Shown one piece after another: positions 15,023 to 23,717 of a DNA stretch of 64,000 bases. The translations under genes were made by a program, and so were the position numbers. This DNA comes from JAGIBJ01 sp032119595 (GTDB lineage: Bacteria > Actinomycetota > Thermoleophilia > Solirubrobacterales > Solirubrobacteraceae). The DNA lies in contig JAUMBQ010000008.1 in the NCBI GenBank assembly GCA_032119595.1, forward strand, positions 248,001-312,000. Direction: 5' to 3'. Within the stretch, counting starts at the first letter, position 1; each line of letters starts with the position of its first letter. The notes under the pieces were generated by a model. The model was not told where the DNA came from. It searched no databases and saw only the letters and a program-made list of their open reading frames with translations.

Positions 15023-16492
15023 CTAATACCCGCCTCCGGCGAGGTCGAGGCTCGGGATTGCTGAACGGCCGGACAGGTCCGGCTCGGCAGGCGGCCAGCT
15101 CTCGCCCGGAAGGTTGACGTCGTCCATGACGGGCGCTGGCGGCACATACGGCTCGTAGCCTGGGTCGCCGTCGACGAGCGACATCAGGTGTGCATCGGCG
15201 TCGGCCAGCCCGCTGGGCTCGGTCGCCCGCTGCTTCAAGAATTGATCGATCGGCTCTTTCAGCGCGATCGCTCGGTCGACCACGGGGTTGGAGCCGTGCT
15301 CGTAGGCGCCGATCGTGATGAGGTCCTTCTGATCGCGATAGGCGGCCATCAGCTCCCTGACGCGCTGGCCGGCGTCCTTCACGCCGTCCGGCGCGATCTC
15401 ACTGACGAGCCGGCTGACCGACTGGAGGACGTCGATCGCGGGGTAATGCCCGGAGTGGGCAAGCGACCGCGTGAGCACGATGTGGCCGTCGAGAATCGAG
15501 CGCACGGCGTCGGCGATCGGCTCGTTCATGTCGTCGCCGTCGACGAGCACGGTGTAGAGGCCCGTGATCGAGCCGACCTCACTCGTGCCCGAGCGCTCCA
15601 GGAGCTTCGGCAGCATGGCGAACACGGACGGCGTGTAACCGCGGGTCGCCGGGGGCTCCCCGATCGCCAGCCCGACCTCGCGCTGGGCCATCGCAAAGCG
15701 CGTGACCGAGTCCATCATCAGCATCACGTTCTTGCCCTGGTCGCGGAAATGCTCCGCGATCGCGGTCGCCGTGAGCGCCGCCTTGATCCGCACGAGCGCG
15801 GGCTGGTCGCCGGTGGCGCAGACCACCACGGAATGCTGGAGTGCGTCGCCGAGGTCGCGCTCGATGAACTCGCGCACCTCGCGGCCACGCTCGCCAACGA
15901 GGCAGATCACGTTGACATCGGCCGTGGTCGAGCGAGCGATCATGCCCAGCAGCGACGACTTGCCGACGCCGGAACCGGCGAAGATGCCGAGGCGCTGGCC
16001 GCGGCCGCACGGGACGAGCGTGTCGAGGGCGCGAACGCCGAGGGTGATCCGCTCGGTGATGCGCTGGCGCGTCATCGCGTTCGGCGGCTTCGCCTCGATC
16101 GGGCGACGCTTCGCGATTGGCGGCGCCATCCCGTCGAGCGGCTTGCCGAGTCCGTCGACGACGGTGCCAAGCAACTCATCGGAGCAGGCGACATCAAGGT
16201 GGTGACCGGTTGCGGTGACGACGTGCCCGGGACCGATCCCGCGGAGTTCAGCGAGCGGCATCAGCAGCGTGCGCCCGGAACGGAAACCCACCACCTCGGC
16301 CGGCACCGGTGCCTGATGGCGGCCGGTCTCCAGCTCGACGAGCTCGCCGACCTCGGCGTTGAGGCCCGAGGCCTCGACGATCAACCCGATCAGGTCGACG
16401 ACCCGGCCGCGCGGACGCTGGAGGTCGGCGCGCGACACGATGCCCTCCGCGACCTGGAAGCGGTCGATGATGTCTTCGGCGGTTACGGTCAT
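15023..16492 (-). CDS. fliI: Flagellum-specific ATP synthase FliI
   Basis: This 489-residue type III export ATPase of the F1-beta superfamily has Walker A G-I-F-A-G-S-G-V-G-K-S-S and Walker B-like V-M-L-M-M-D-S-V-T-R-F-A. The catalytic-site block L-V-G-E-R-G-R-E-V-R-E-F-I contains the conserved Glu, and G-E-P-P-A-T-R-G-Y matches the family. The ATG at 16492, eight nt after GGAG, was chosen because the upstream 30 codons overlap fliH. FliI forms a hexamer with FliH and FliJ at the export gate. A Pro-rich tail of about 35 residues follows the ATPase domain. Confidence 0.95.
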   Translation of the reverse strand: MTVTAEDIIDRFQVAEGIVSRADLQRPRGRVVDLIGLIVEASGLNAEVGELVELETGRHQAPVPAEVVGFRSGRTLLMPLAELRGIGPGHVVTATGHHLDVACSDELLGTVVDGLGKPLDGMAPPIAKRRPIEAKPPNAMTRQRITERITLGVRALDTLVPCGRGQRLGIFAGSGVGKSSLLGMIARSTTADVNVICLVGERGREVREFIERDLGDALQHSVVVCATGDQPALVRIKAALTATAIAEHFRDQGKNVMLMMDSVTRFAMAQREVGLAIGEPPATRGYTPSVFAMLPKLLERSGTSEVGSITGLYTVLVDGDDMNEPIADAVRSILDGHIVLTRSLAHSGHYPAIDVLQSVSRLVSEIAPDGVKDAGQRVRELMAAYRDQKDLITIGAYEHGSNPVVDRAIALKEPIDQFLKQRATEPSGLADADAHLMSLVDGDPGYEPYVPPAPVMDDVNLPGESWPPAEPDLSGRSAIPSLDLAGGGY

Positions 16493-16511
16493 GCGTGGCA
16501 GCTCCGACGAC

Positions 16512-17111
16512 TCAGCGCGTGAGCGCTTCGCGGACGACATCGCCAAGCTGCGCCAAACGCGTGTCGAGGCGCGCGTCGACATCGCCGACCGGTGTCTGCA
16601 CGATCACGCCGCCGCTGGCGACGCGCCGCTCGGCCTGCACGTCGAGCTGCTCGATCCCGCCAAGCTGGTCGGCCAGATCCTGGGCGTAGACACGCATGTG
16701 TTCAAGGTCGGATGGGTTCACGAGCACGGTGACGTGGTCGCGCTCCACCAGACGGCGCAGCGCCCCGCGTGCGGCGTTCTGGATCAGTTCAGGATTGATC
16801 TCGAGTGCGGCACCGACGACCTGCTCGGCGCCAGCAAGCGCCAGAGAGATCGCGGCCGGCTCGACCGCGTCGCACAGCGCATCACGGCGAGCGTGCATCT
16901 CGGCCGCGGCGGCCTCGAAGGCGGCGACCGCCGAAGCACAAAGCTCGCGAGCTTCCAGCAACCCCTGGGCATGGCCTTCGGCGTAGCCCTCTTGGCGCGC
17001 TACCGCGCGCTGGGCATCTCGCTCGGCCTGTTCCTGCATCGGCGACAGCACCGGCTCGGGCACGAGCGCCCGCAGCGGCTCCAGCGTGGGAAGTTCGAAC
17101 CGGGTGCTCAC
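16512..17111 (-). CDS. fliH: Flagellar assembly protein FliH
   Basis: This 199-residue stator-like regulator of FliI has a helical N-terminal half with G-Y-A-E-G-H-A-Q-G-L, the GxxxG-type run of FliH. It then has a V-ATPase-E-like C-terminal domain (R-D-H-V-T-V-L-V-N-P-S-D-L, then G-G-V-I-V-Q-T-P-V-G-D-V-D-A-R). The order fliG-fliH-fliI is standard. It overlaps fliG by 4 nt (17108-17111). Confidence 0.92.
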   Translation of the reverse strand: MSTRFELPTLEPLRALVPEPVLSPMQEQAERDAQRAVARQEGYAEGHAQGLLEARELCASAVAAFEAAAAEMHARRDALCDAVEPAAISLALAGAEQVVGAALEINPELIQNAARGALRRLVERDHVTVLVNPSDLEHMRVYAQDLADQLGGIEQLDVQAERRVASGGVIVQTPVGDVDARLDTRLAQLGDVVREALTR

Positions 17112-18202
17112 ATCAAGTCCTCGTCGACGCCGTCTTCGCCGCCACCGCCGCCCGGCAACGTCACCGCACCGCTTTCGTCGAGTTCGCGGATTGCAGCAAC
17201 GACCTTCGTCTGCGCCTCCTCGACCATCGCGCGCTTGAGCGCCGGCTGCATCTCGAGTTCCTCGCGGAGCGTCTCGCCAGCGCGCTGCGACATGTTCGAA
17301 ACGACACGGTCGAGCAGCTCGTCCGAGGCGCCGCGCAGCGCGATGATGAGGTCCTTCTGCTCGATGTCGCGGAGCACGAGCTGAAGGTCCTTGTCGGTCA
17401 GCTTCGGCACGTCTTCGAACGTGAACATCTTCGCCCGGACGGCCTCTGCCAGCGGAGCATCGACGAGTTCGAGTCCACCGAGCACCTGGCGCTCGGTCGC
17501 ACGACCGGCACCCTGAAGGATTTGCGCGAGCACGTCGACACCGGACGCCGGAGCGTCGCCACGCGAACTCTGGATACCCGAGGCCATCTTCTCGCGAAGG
17601 CCCGCGTCGATGTCGTCCAAGACGCGCGGCTCAACGACCGACATCGTCGCCACGCGGAACGCGACATCAGCCTGGACCCGCGGCTCGAGCATGTCGAGCA
17701 CGCGTCCGGAGAGGCTGGCGCGGACATTGACCGTGACGAGCGCGATCGTCTGGGCCGACTCACCATCCAGGAGATCGGTGACCTCGTCGGCCGACATCGA
17801 ACGCATGAAGTCGAACGGCTTGCGCTTGCCGCCCATGAACTGTGCGATCAGCTCGTCGGCGCGCTCCTCCCCCACGACCCTGATGAGCACGTCGCGGGTG
17901 AAGCCGATACCGCCGCGCGCGCTATCGGCTGGGCCGGTCGCCTCGACCAGGTCGTGGGCCACCGATTCGATCGTGTCCGCGTCGACCGCGCCGAGGCGTG
18001 CAATCTCTGCCGAGAGGATCTCGGCTTGTTCCTCAGGCAGGTGCTTGAGCACCTCAGCGGCACGCTCGGGGCCAAGCGCCACGAGCGCGATGGCCGCCTT
18101 GCTGGCCCCCTTCATGCCACCGTCCGGCACGGTCTGAAGAGCGCCGGAGGCACCAGTGGACTGAAGGCCGCTACCGGCGACCACGGAGAGCGGCTGGCTC
18201 AT
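17108..18202 (-). CDS. fliG: Flagellar motor switch protein FliG
   Basis: This 364-residue rotor protein couples stator force to the MS-ring. The three FliG armadillo domains are recognisable: N-terminal (A-I-A-L-V-A-L-G-P-E-R-A-A-E-V-L-K), middle, and C-terminal. The C-terminal torque helix carries F-E-D-V-P-K-L-T-D-K-D and L-R-D-I-E-Q-K-D-L-I-I-A-L, with the expected charged residues, then S-Q-R-A-G-E-T-L-R-E-E-L-E. It overlaps both neighbours by 4 nt. Confidence 0.95.
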   Translation of the reverse strand: MSQPLSVVAGSGLQSTGASGALQTVPDGGMKGASKAAIALVALGPERAAEVLKHLPEEQAEILSAEIARLGAVDADTIESVAHDLVEATGPADSARGGIGFTRDVLIRVVGEERADELIAQFMGGKRKPFDFMRSMSADEVTDLLDGESAQTIALVTVNVRASLSGRVLDMLEPRVQADVAFRVATMSVVEPRVLDDIDAGLREKMASGIQSSRGDAPASGVDVLAQILQGAGRATERQVLGGLELVDAPLAEAVRAKMFTFEDVPKLTDKDLQLVLRDIEQKDLIIALRGASDELLDRVVSNMSQRAGETLREELEMQPALKRAMVEEAQTKVVAAIRELDESGAVTLPGGGGGEDGVDEDLM

Positions 18203-19734
18203 GACGGCGTCGGCTCACCTTCGGTCATCCACTGGCGCAGCTCGCGAGCGAGACGCTCGGGATCCTGCGCAGCGACGGCTGCAAGCTGTTCGCGCGAGGA
18301 GCCGGACGCCAGAGCAGCCTGGTCACCAGCGCTGAGTCCGCCGGAGTTGGCGCCGGCCTCGAGCTGGGCGACCAGCTCCGAGAGCGGGCGGGGCTGCTCG
18401 ATCTCGGTGAGCCACTTCGGCTCGGCGAGATCGGTCGCTTCGCGGCGGCGCAGGGCGCGGGATGCGAGGAAGAGGAAGACCAACGCGGCGAGGCCAGCGA
18501 GGACGTACTTCAGGACGCCGATGACGCCGGTCGGCGTGATCGGCAGCGGCGCCTTCGGGTTGGCGATCGGCGCAAACTTCAGCGAGGCGAACGAGATCGC
18601 GTCGCCGCGGGCGGTATCAAAGCCCGACGCCGACTTGACCATGTTTTCGAGGTCGACCTGTGGCACGGCGACGGAAGAGTCGGCCAGGAGCGCGATCTGC
18701 ATCTTCTCGACGGCACCCGGTGCGACCTTCGTCTTCGTGACGGTCTTGCCGACGCCGAACGTGCTCTTCTCGATCTGGTGCTTGTAGTCGGAGCTGCCGT
18801 TGCCGGTGGCTGCGGTCGAGCCCTCGATGTTGGCCACGGTGCCGCCGGTACCGCCGGCAGCGCCCTCGCCCTTGAGCGTCTCGACGTCCTTGTTGGTCTC
18901 GAGCGCCGTGCCCTTGTCGGCGTAGGCGAGTTCTTCGGTGCTGGACTGATCCATGTTGAGATCGGCACTGACCTCGACGCGGGCTTTGTTCGGACCAAGC
19001 GTGCGGTTGAGCATGTCGTTGACGTCGCTCTCGATCTGCGAGGCGTACTTGGCCTGCGCCGCGGCCTTGGCGCTGGAGCCGCCGCCACCATCGCCGTTGG
19101 GCCAAAGCATCTGTCCGTTGCCGTCGGTGATCGTGACCTTGTCGCTCTTGAGCCCGGAGACGCTGGAGGAGACGAGGCCGGCGATGCCACGGACGGCGTT
19201 GCCGTCGAGGCTGGCGCCGCCACTCAGGAGGACGGCGGCCGTGGCGGGCGTCGACTCGCTGGAGAAGAGTTTGTCCTCGGGAAGGGTCAGCTGAACCTCA
19301 GCGCCGCCGACGCCGTCGACCTGGCTGATGGTCTTGGCGATCTCGCCCTCAAGCGCACGCTGGTACGTGACGCGCTGCTGGAAGTCGGACGCGCCGAGCT
19401 TCTGCTCGTCGAGTAGCTCAAAGCCGGGCTGATCGCCGTTTCCGCCGTTGACGCCCGCGTTGGCAAGCGCGACGCGCGCCTCGGAGATCTGCGACTTCTC
19501 GACCGCGAGGCCGGTGCCACCGTCGACAAGCTGGAACGACACCCCACGCTCGGCAAGCGCCGTCGTGATCTGGTCGGACTTCGCCGGGTCGACCCCGGAC
19601 ATGATCGTCGCGTAGCTCGGGGCCGTCGCGAGACGCAGCAGGAAGAAACAAACGAGCACCACACCGACCAGCGCGGCACCGAGACCGATGCGCGCCCGTG
19701 GGCTGAGCTCCTTGAAGATCGCCTGAACGTTCAT
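18199..19734 (-). CDS. fliF: Flagellar MS-ring protein FliF
   Basis: This 511-residue membrane protein has a TM helix at about residues 19-38 and a second at about 410-430 (V-L-K-Y-V-L-A-G-L-A-A-L-V-F-L-F). Between them lie ring-building motifs with A-R-V-A-L-A-N-A-G-V-N-G-G, L-E-G-E-I-A-K-T-I and A-R-V-E-V-S-A-D-L-N-M-D. The short C-terminal cytoplasmic tail contains the FliG-binding region. FliF is the base on which rod, C-ring and export gate assemble. Confidence 0.95.
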   Translation of the reverse strand: MNVQAIFKELSPRARIGLGAALVGVVLVCFFLLRLATAPSYATIMSGVDPAKSDQITTALAERGVSFQLVDGGTGLAVEKSQISEARVALANAGVNGGNGDQPGFELLDEQKLGASDFQQRVTYQRALEGEIAKTISQVDGVGGAEVQLTLPEDKLFSSESTPATAAVLLSGGASLDGNAVRGIAGLVSSSVSGLKSDKVTITDGNGQMLWPNGDGGGGSSAKAAAQAKYASQIESDVNDMLNRTLGPNKARVEVSADLNMDQSSTEELAYADKGTALETNKDVETLKGEGAAGGTGGTVANIEGSTAATGNGSSDYKHQIEKSTFGVGKTVTKTKVAPGAVEKMQIALLADSSVAVPQVDLENMVKSASGFDTARGDAISFASLKFAPIANPKAPLPITPTGVIGVLKYVLAGLAALVFLFLASRALRRREATDLAEPKWLTEIEQPRPLSELVAQLEAGANSGGLSAGDQAALASGSSREQLAAVAAQDPERLARELRQWMTEGEPTPS

Positions 19735-19737
19735 GCC

Positions 19738-20058
19738 TTAGACCTGGGTCCGCATGAGTTCTTGAACGACTTCGACGCCCTTGTTGCGCATGGTCGTCGC
19801 CATCTGCATGGCAAGCTGCGCGCGCTCGACGCTCATCACGACCTCAGCCGGATCGGTCGCTTCGCCGGTGGCGAGGGCCCGCGACTGCGTCGCGGCGTCG
19901 ACCTGCGTGTCGGCGACGTTCTGGATCTGCTGGCCCAGCATCGCGCCGAAGCCGCCGGAGCCGGCCGGCTTGGCCGGCTCGACGCCACCGATCTGCCACT
20001 CGGGGCCGCCGACGCCGCCCAGGGCGCCGAGAGGGCTGGTTGCCGGAATCGGGCTCAT
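19738..20058 (-). CDS. fliE: Flagellar hook-basal body complex protein FliE
   Basis: FliE joins the MS-ring to the rod. The ATG at 20058 overlaps the flgC stop (ATGA) and gives 106 residues. The C-terminal half has the FliE pattern: A-T-D-P-A-E-V-V-M-S-V-E-R-A-Q-L-A-M-Q, then T-T-M-R-N-K-G-V-E-V-V-Q-E-L-M. Codons upstream of this ATG belong to an overlapping frame of flgC and were rejected. Confidence 0.92.
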   Translation of the reverse strand: MSPIPATSPLGALGGVGGPEWQIGGVEPAKPAGSGGFGAMLGQQIQNVADTQVDAATQSRALATGEATDPAEVVMSVERAQLAMQMATTMRNKGVEVVQELMRTQV

Positions 20059-20528
20059 CGGAGGAGGTCCATCGTGCGGGAGATCATTTGCTTGGTCGTC
20101 TGCATCGCGGTGACGTTGGCCTCGTAGGCGCGGGAGGCGCTGATGAGGTCCGTCATCTCGACCACAGGGTTGACGTTCGGCATTTCGACGTAACCCCGCG
20201 CGTTGGCATCGGGATGGCCCGGGTCGTAGACCATGCGGTTCGGAATCTTGGAGTCCTGGATGGACGCGACCTGAACGCCACCGACCGTGGTGCCGATGCC
20301 GGAGGCCTTGCCGCCCAGCCGGGACGCTGCGCCGGCGGCGGCGCTGAGCGTGGAGGCGAAGGAACCGGTGCCGCCGGCCGCGCGAAGCGCGACCTCCTTG
20401 CGCTTGTAGGCGCCGTTCGGGCCGCTCGTGGAGTTCGCGTTGGCGAGGTTCTCGGAGGCGACGTCCATGCGGACGCGTTCGGCCGACATCCCCGTCGCGG
20501 AGATCTGCATCGCGTTGAACAGGCTCAT
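20055..20528 (-). CDS. flgC: Flagellar basal-body rod protein FlgC
   Basis: This 157-residue proximal rod protein has the N-terminal signature A-M-Q-I-S-A-T-G-M-S-A-E-R-V-R-M and A-S-E-N-L-A-N-A-N-S-T. Its C-terminus has Y-V-E-M-P-N-V-N-P-V-V-E-M-T-D-L, an FlgC hallmark, then A-S-R-A-Y-E-A-N. It overlaps flgB and fliE by 4 nt each. Confidence 0.94.
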   Translation of the reverse strand: MSLFNAMQISATGMSAERVRMDVASENLANANSTSGPNGAYKRKEVALRAAGGTGSFASTLSAAAGAASRLGGKASGIGTTVGGVQVASIQDSKIPNRMVYDPGHPDANARGYVEMPNVNPVVEMTDLISASRAYEANVTAMQTTKQMISRTMDLLR

Positions 20529-20881
20529 CGGGTACCCAATGCGGTTTTGAGGATGTCGACGCGGGCTTTCGAGACGGCGACGAGCGCCTCGGCCTCGAGT
20601 CCGTTCTGCGCCATGGCGGCCTGCTCCTTGTCGACATCAACACTGGAGCCGTCGAAGCGAAGGGGTGCGGTCGGGTCGGCCTGCGCGTGGGCAGTGACCC
20701 GCTCGACGGCAGCTGGGCCGCTCGAGATCGCGCTCTTCAGCGCGGAGTGGAAGTCGACGTCCTGGCGCTGGTAGCCGGGAGTGTTCGCGTTGGCAAGGTT
20801 GTTGGCGATCGTCGCCTGGCGGACGGACGTCCCGGCCAGTGCGCGATGCAACGCGAGTTGAGTGGTGTCGAATAGATCCAT
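20525..20881 (-). CDS. flgB: Flagellar basal-body rod protein FlgB
   Basis: This 118-residue rod protein is the first gene of the long operon. It has R-Q-A-T-I-A-N-N-L-A-N-A-N-T-P-G-Y, then V-D-V-D-K-E-Q-A-A-M-A-Q-N-G-L-E typical of FlgB. It has no strong Shine-Dalgarno; the bases upstream are pyrimidine-rich (TTTCTCCTCC). A 586-nt non-coding stretch with repeats and a possible regulatory motif lies upstream. Confidence 0.93.
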   Translation of the reverse strand: MDLFDTTQLALHRALAGTSVRQATIANNLANANTPGYQRQDVDFHSALKSAISSGPAAVERVTAHAQADPTAPLRFDGSSVDVDKEQAAMAQNGLEAEALVAVSKARVDILKTALGTR

Positions 20882-21044
20882 GGAGGAGAAACTCTCTGCG
20901 GTACCCCTCCTTGGGTCTCCGTGGCGGCCGATCCATGGCTACCTCGACCAATCTGTCGGTGGTTTGATCACTACTCTTGAGGAGCAATTCGGTGTGACCT
21001 GGTCGGCAAAGGTTGGGGAGGGGCGCCCAGTCCCGTCACCCGAC

Positions 21045-21060
21045 GGTCCAACTAATGCCC
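21045..21060 (-). promoter_or_regulatory. 16-nt motif shared by the flgB and fliS upstream regions (copy 1)
   Basis: On the minus strand the site reads GGGCATTAGTTGGACC, 163 nt before the flgB start. The fliS copy differs at three positions, giving the joint form GGNCATTNGTNGGACC. It may be a binding site for a flagellar regulator or part of a promoter. No consensus that I know fits it. Confidence 0.3.
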
Positions 21061-21275
21061 ATATTTATGGGTTTTCGGAGCGTTTGCAGGCCATTCCGGT
21101 CGCGCCCGTCCACTAGGGCCAGACGGCCCCGGCCGAACGGCCACACTTTTCCGTGCAGCAGGAATGGCAAGCTGGCGCGCGAAGCGACGGCGACGAACGC
21201 GGCCGCCCAAAGCGTCCAGAACGCGTGTTCCGGGCCCGCGGCCCGTCGTGGTTTCGTCGTCAGCACTCCCGGCCT

Positions 21276-21412
21276 CGCCGCCGCAGCAGGCCGCGTACAC
21301 ACCAAAAGGCCCGCGGAACGCCAGTCCGGTGTCCACGCACCCAAACCCCGCCGCCGCAGCAGTCCGCGTAGACACCAAAAGGCCCGCGGAACGCCAGTTC
21401 GGTGTCCACGCA
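21276..21412. repeat. Two 64-bp direct repeats, period 73 bp
   Basis: Copies lie at 21276-21339 and 21349-21412 and differ at only three positions. Each starts CGCCGCCGCAGCAG, contains ACACCAAAAGGCCCGCGG and ends GGTGTCCACGCA. The period is not a multiple of three, which speaks against a coding role. Near-identity suggests a recent duplication or a selected structure upstream of the flagellar operon. Confidence 0.85.
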
Positions 21413-21467
21413 GCCGGGCCTCGCCGACGGGGCTGCGGCGTTGACAGACGGCGCGCGCCGCCGGCGC

Positions 21468-21830
21468 TCAGGCTGCGGTGTCGATGCGCGCGGCGCTGGA
21501 GGGGCCAGCGAACGAGCCGCCCCCACCGTACGAGCCGCCGCCATACGCGCGGCCGACCGCGCGAGTGCGGCCGGCTTCGCCCATCTCGCGCTGCAGCTCG
21601 GTCATGCCGGTGCGAAGGTCGCGTTCGGTCTGGGCCGACAGGGCGATGGCTCGCCGAAGAAGATCACCGGCGTCGACCGGTGGTGTCGGCGGGAGGTCCG
21701 CCATGAGCGTCGACCACTCGATCTGCAGGGCGTCAAGTTCGTCGACGTGCCCGGCTTGAAGCAGGGCACATTCCGTCTCAGCCAGCTCGACGAGCCGGCG
21801 GTACGGAGTGAGGTGATCGCCGCCCGGCAT
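21468..21830 (-). CDS. FliT-like flagellar chaperone (putative)
   Basis: This 120-residue protein follows fliS by 11 nt, the usual place of fliT. Residues 8-85 are helical (Y-R-R-L-V-E-L-A-E-T-E-C-A-L-L, then L-L-R-R-A-I-A-L-S-A-Q-T-E-R-D-L). They look like the FliT/YscE-type helical chaperone, which binds FliD before export. The C-terminus is an unusual Gly/Tyr/Ser-rich tail (Y-G-G-G-S-Y-G-G-G-G). Sequence similarity is weak, so the call rests on position, size and helical pattern. Confidence 0.5.
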   Translation of the reverse strand: MPGGDHLTPYRRLVELAETECALLQAGHVDELDALQIEWSTLMADLPPTPPVDAGDLLRRAIALSAQTERDLRTGMTELQREMGEAGRTRAVGRAYGGGSYGGGGSFAGPSSAARIDTAA

Positions 21831-21841
21831 CGGCGCAGCGA

Positions 21842-22219
21842 TCAGTTCTGCTGGGCCGCGAGCTGGTGCCAGCTGTCGCGCAGTTCAGCGAGCAGCCGCA
21901 TGACCTCGCGCAGCGGCTCGGGGTCCTGCTTCAGATGCGCCGTAGCCATCTCCGAAAGACAGAAGACGTAGATGCCTTGAAGCCGTGGGGCGATGTCGCC
22001 ACCACGCTCGATGTCGATCGTCGCGAGGAGTTCTTCCACGATCGCCTGAGCTCGACCGATCGCCACGCCGGCCTCGATCTTGGAGTTCTGCTCGTGCAGG
22101 ATCATCGCTCGCTGCAGGAAGCGGTTCGCTCCGTCGTAGAGCATGACCACGAGCTGGACGGGCGAGGCTGTCATGACGGCAGACTCGCGGTAGGCGTTGG
22201 GGGTAGCACTCCGGTACAT
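21842..22219 (-). CDS. fliS: Flagellar secretion chaperone FliS
   Basis: FliS binds the flagellin C-terminus and delivers it to the export gate. The ATG at 22219 gives 125 residues starting M-Y-R-S-A-T-P-N-A-Y-R-E-S-A-V, the classical FliS start. A-S-P-V-Q-L-V-V-M-L-Y-D-G-A follows, with the R-A-M-I and I-V-E-E-L-L helices. AGGGAG lies just before it. An earlier in-frame ATG at 22234 has no better ribosome site. Confidence 0.92.
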   Translation of the reverse strand: MYRSATPNAYRESAVMTASPVQLVVMLYDGANRFLQRAMILHEQNSKIEAGVAIGRAQAIVEELLATIDIERGGDIAPRLQGIYVFCLSEMATAHLKQDPEPLREVMRLLAELRDSWHQLAAQQN

Positions 22220-22262
22220 CGTCTCCCTAGTCATCGCACAACTGGAGGAGCACTTGAGTACT

Positions 22263-22278
22263 GGTCCTACCAATGTCC
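22263..22278 (-). promoter_or_regulatory. 16-nt motif shared by the flgB and fliS upstream regions (copy 2)
   Basis: On the minus strand the site reads GGACATTGGTAGGACC, 44 nt before the fliS ATG. It lies in the 148-nt gap between fliD and fliS. It matches the site upstream of flgB at 13 of 16 positions. Confidence 0.3.
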
Positions 22279-22367
22279 GTTCCGAAGGTGAACACTTCGG
22301 GCGTCAGTCGGGGCCTCGACGACGGTTCGCAGCCGCAAGCGACTGACCGTGCGTTCGCTGCTCGCCG

Positions 22368-23717
22368 CTAGGAGGACGAGAGCGAGGCGAGCTGCGAGCT
22401 GAGGTCGGCTTGGCGCGCTTGCGCGGCCGCCAAGGCCGACTCCATCGCCGCAAACTGCTTGCGGAGCTGCGTTTCTCGAGTGGCGAGGCGCTCGTCGAAC
22501 TTCGTCAGCGACTTCTTCAGCGTCGACAGCGAACTGTTCTGTTGGTCGATCCGGTCCGCGAGGCCGGAGCCAGCCGTGGTGAGCGGGCTGAGGATCGACT
22601 CGAACTGCTGCGCAAATCCGGAGACCCCGGTCGTGGCGCCCATGAACTCGCGAACGGCCGCGGGATCGCTCGCCAGCTTGGCCTTGAACTTCGTCTCGTC
22701 AAACGTGAGCTTGCCAGCGACGGAATCCGCCGAATACGTGGCGGAACCGGTCGCCGCGCCGGTGGTGATGCCGAGATCGGCGAGGGACGCGAGTGCCCCC
22801 GACAACCCGGGGACGTCGGCGCTCACCCCACTGCGCAGAGAGTTGACCATCCGCACGAGGCCCTGATCGCCGAACAGCACCCCCTTCTTGAGATCAGTCG
22901 TGCTGTTGGCGCCCTTGATCGGCGTCTCGGTCGTCGCGGCCTTCGCGGATTCGAGCACCGCGTTGTAGGCCTCGACGAAGTCCTTCACCTTCTTGGTGAT
23001 GGCGTCGGTGTCCGGGCCTGGGACGCCGATACTGATGCCGGCGGAGCCGAGCTTCTTGAGGTTGAGATCGATGCCAGGGAGCGCGCCAGCGATGGCGTTC
23101 GTGGCGGACGACTGGAGGGCGCCGCCATCGATCGTGAAGGTCGCGTCCTTCCCGAGGCGCTCGGAGTCCATCGTGATGGCGCCACCGCTCGCAGCGAAGG
23201 TGCTGGCCACCCCGGTCTTGGCCGAGGACACGACGAGCTTGCCCTGCGCGTTGACGGCGATCACATCGCCACCGGCCTGATTGATGGCCGTGACGGCATC
23301 ATCGATGCTCGCCCCCGCGCTGATGTTGACGGACGTCGTCCCGAAGGTGAGCGTTCCGTCGACGGCGGGCGAACTGAAGGTGAAGGTCTTCTGCGACGAG
23401 GAGGCGAGCGACTGCACATCGATCGTGTACGAACCGGCGCCGGCGCCTCCCGTGCGGGTTGCGGTGACGGTGGCGGGGTCGCTGCTCTCGACCGTCTGCG
23501 TCGGAACCCAGTTCGCAACCGACCGCATGGCTGCGGTCGCGGTTTTGAGCGTCGACATCTTGGCCTGAATGGCCGACAACGTCGAAATGCGCTGCTCTGC
23601 CTGCACCTGACGCTGGGCGAGCCGGGTGCGGCCCGTGGCCTCGGACGCGATGAGCTGCGAGACCATCGAGTCGGTGTCCATCCCCGACGCAAGGCCGCTA
23701 AGCGAGATGCCAGCCAT
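22368..23717 (-). CDS. fliD: Flagellar filament cap protein FliD
   Basis: This 449-residue cap protein promotes flagellin insertion at the filament tip. It begins I-S-L-S-G-L-A-S-G-M-D-T-D-S-M-V-S-Q-L-I, the FliD signature. N-terminal coiled coil, central variable domains (Ser/Ala/Gly-rich) and a C-terminal coiled coil (L-A-D-R-I-D-Q-Q-N-S-S-L-S-T-L) are in the expected order. Its ATG overlaps the stop of the FlaG-like gene by one base. Confidence 0.93.
   Translation of the reverse strand: MAGISLSGLASGMDTDSMVSQLIASEATGRTRLAQRQVQAEQRISTLSAIQAKMSTLKTATAAMRSVANWVPTQTVESSDPATVTATRTGGAGAGSYTIDVQSLASSSQKTFTFSSPAVDGTLTFGTTSVNISAGASIDDAVTAINQAGGDVIAVNAQGKLVVSSAKTGVASTFAASGGAITMDSERLGKDATFTIDGGALQSSATNAIAGALPGIDLNLKKLGSAGISIGVPGPDTDAITKKVKDFVEAYNAVLESAKAATTETPIKGANSTTDLKKGVLFGDQGLVRMVNSLRSGVSADVPGLSGALASLADLGITTGAATGSATYSADSVAGKLTFDETKFKAKLASDPAAVREFMGATTGVSGFAQQFESILSPLTTAGSGLADRIDQQNSSLSTLKKSLTKFDERLATRETQLRKQFAAMESALAAAQARQADLSSQLASLSSS

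Larger units (their letters stand above)
20882..21467. other. Leader/intergenic region of the main flagellar operon
   Basis: No gene is seen. This 586-nt stretch separates the FliT-like gene from flgB, both on the minus strand. The part nearest flgB (20900-21110) is relatively AT-rich and probably holds the operon promoter. It contains a 16-nt motif shared with the fliS upstream region. The distal part (21180-21415) is GC-rich, with two near-identical 64-bp repeats and several short palindromes around GGGCCCGCGG. Confidence 0.5.

Noticed and set aside
16805..18787. 660-codon plus-strand frame over fliH and fliG
   Set aside because: It is antisense to canonical FliH and FliG, with no recognisable domain.
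21276..21412. CRISPR-like repeat pair
   Set aside because: There are only two copies, 64 bp each with a 9-bp spacer, no further units and no cas genes. It is kept as a simple direct repeat.
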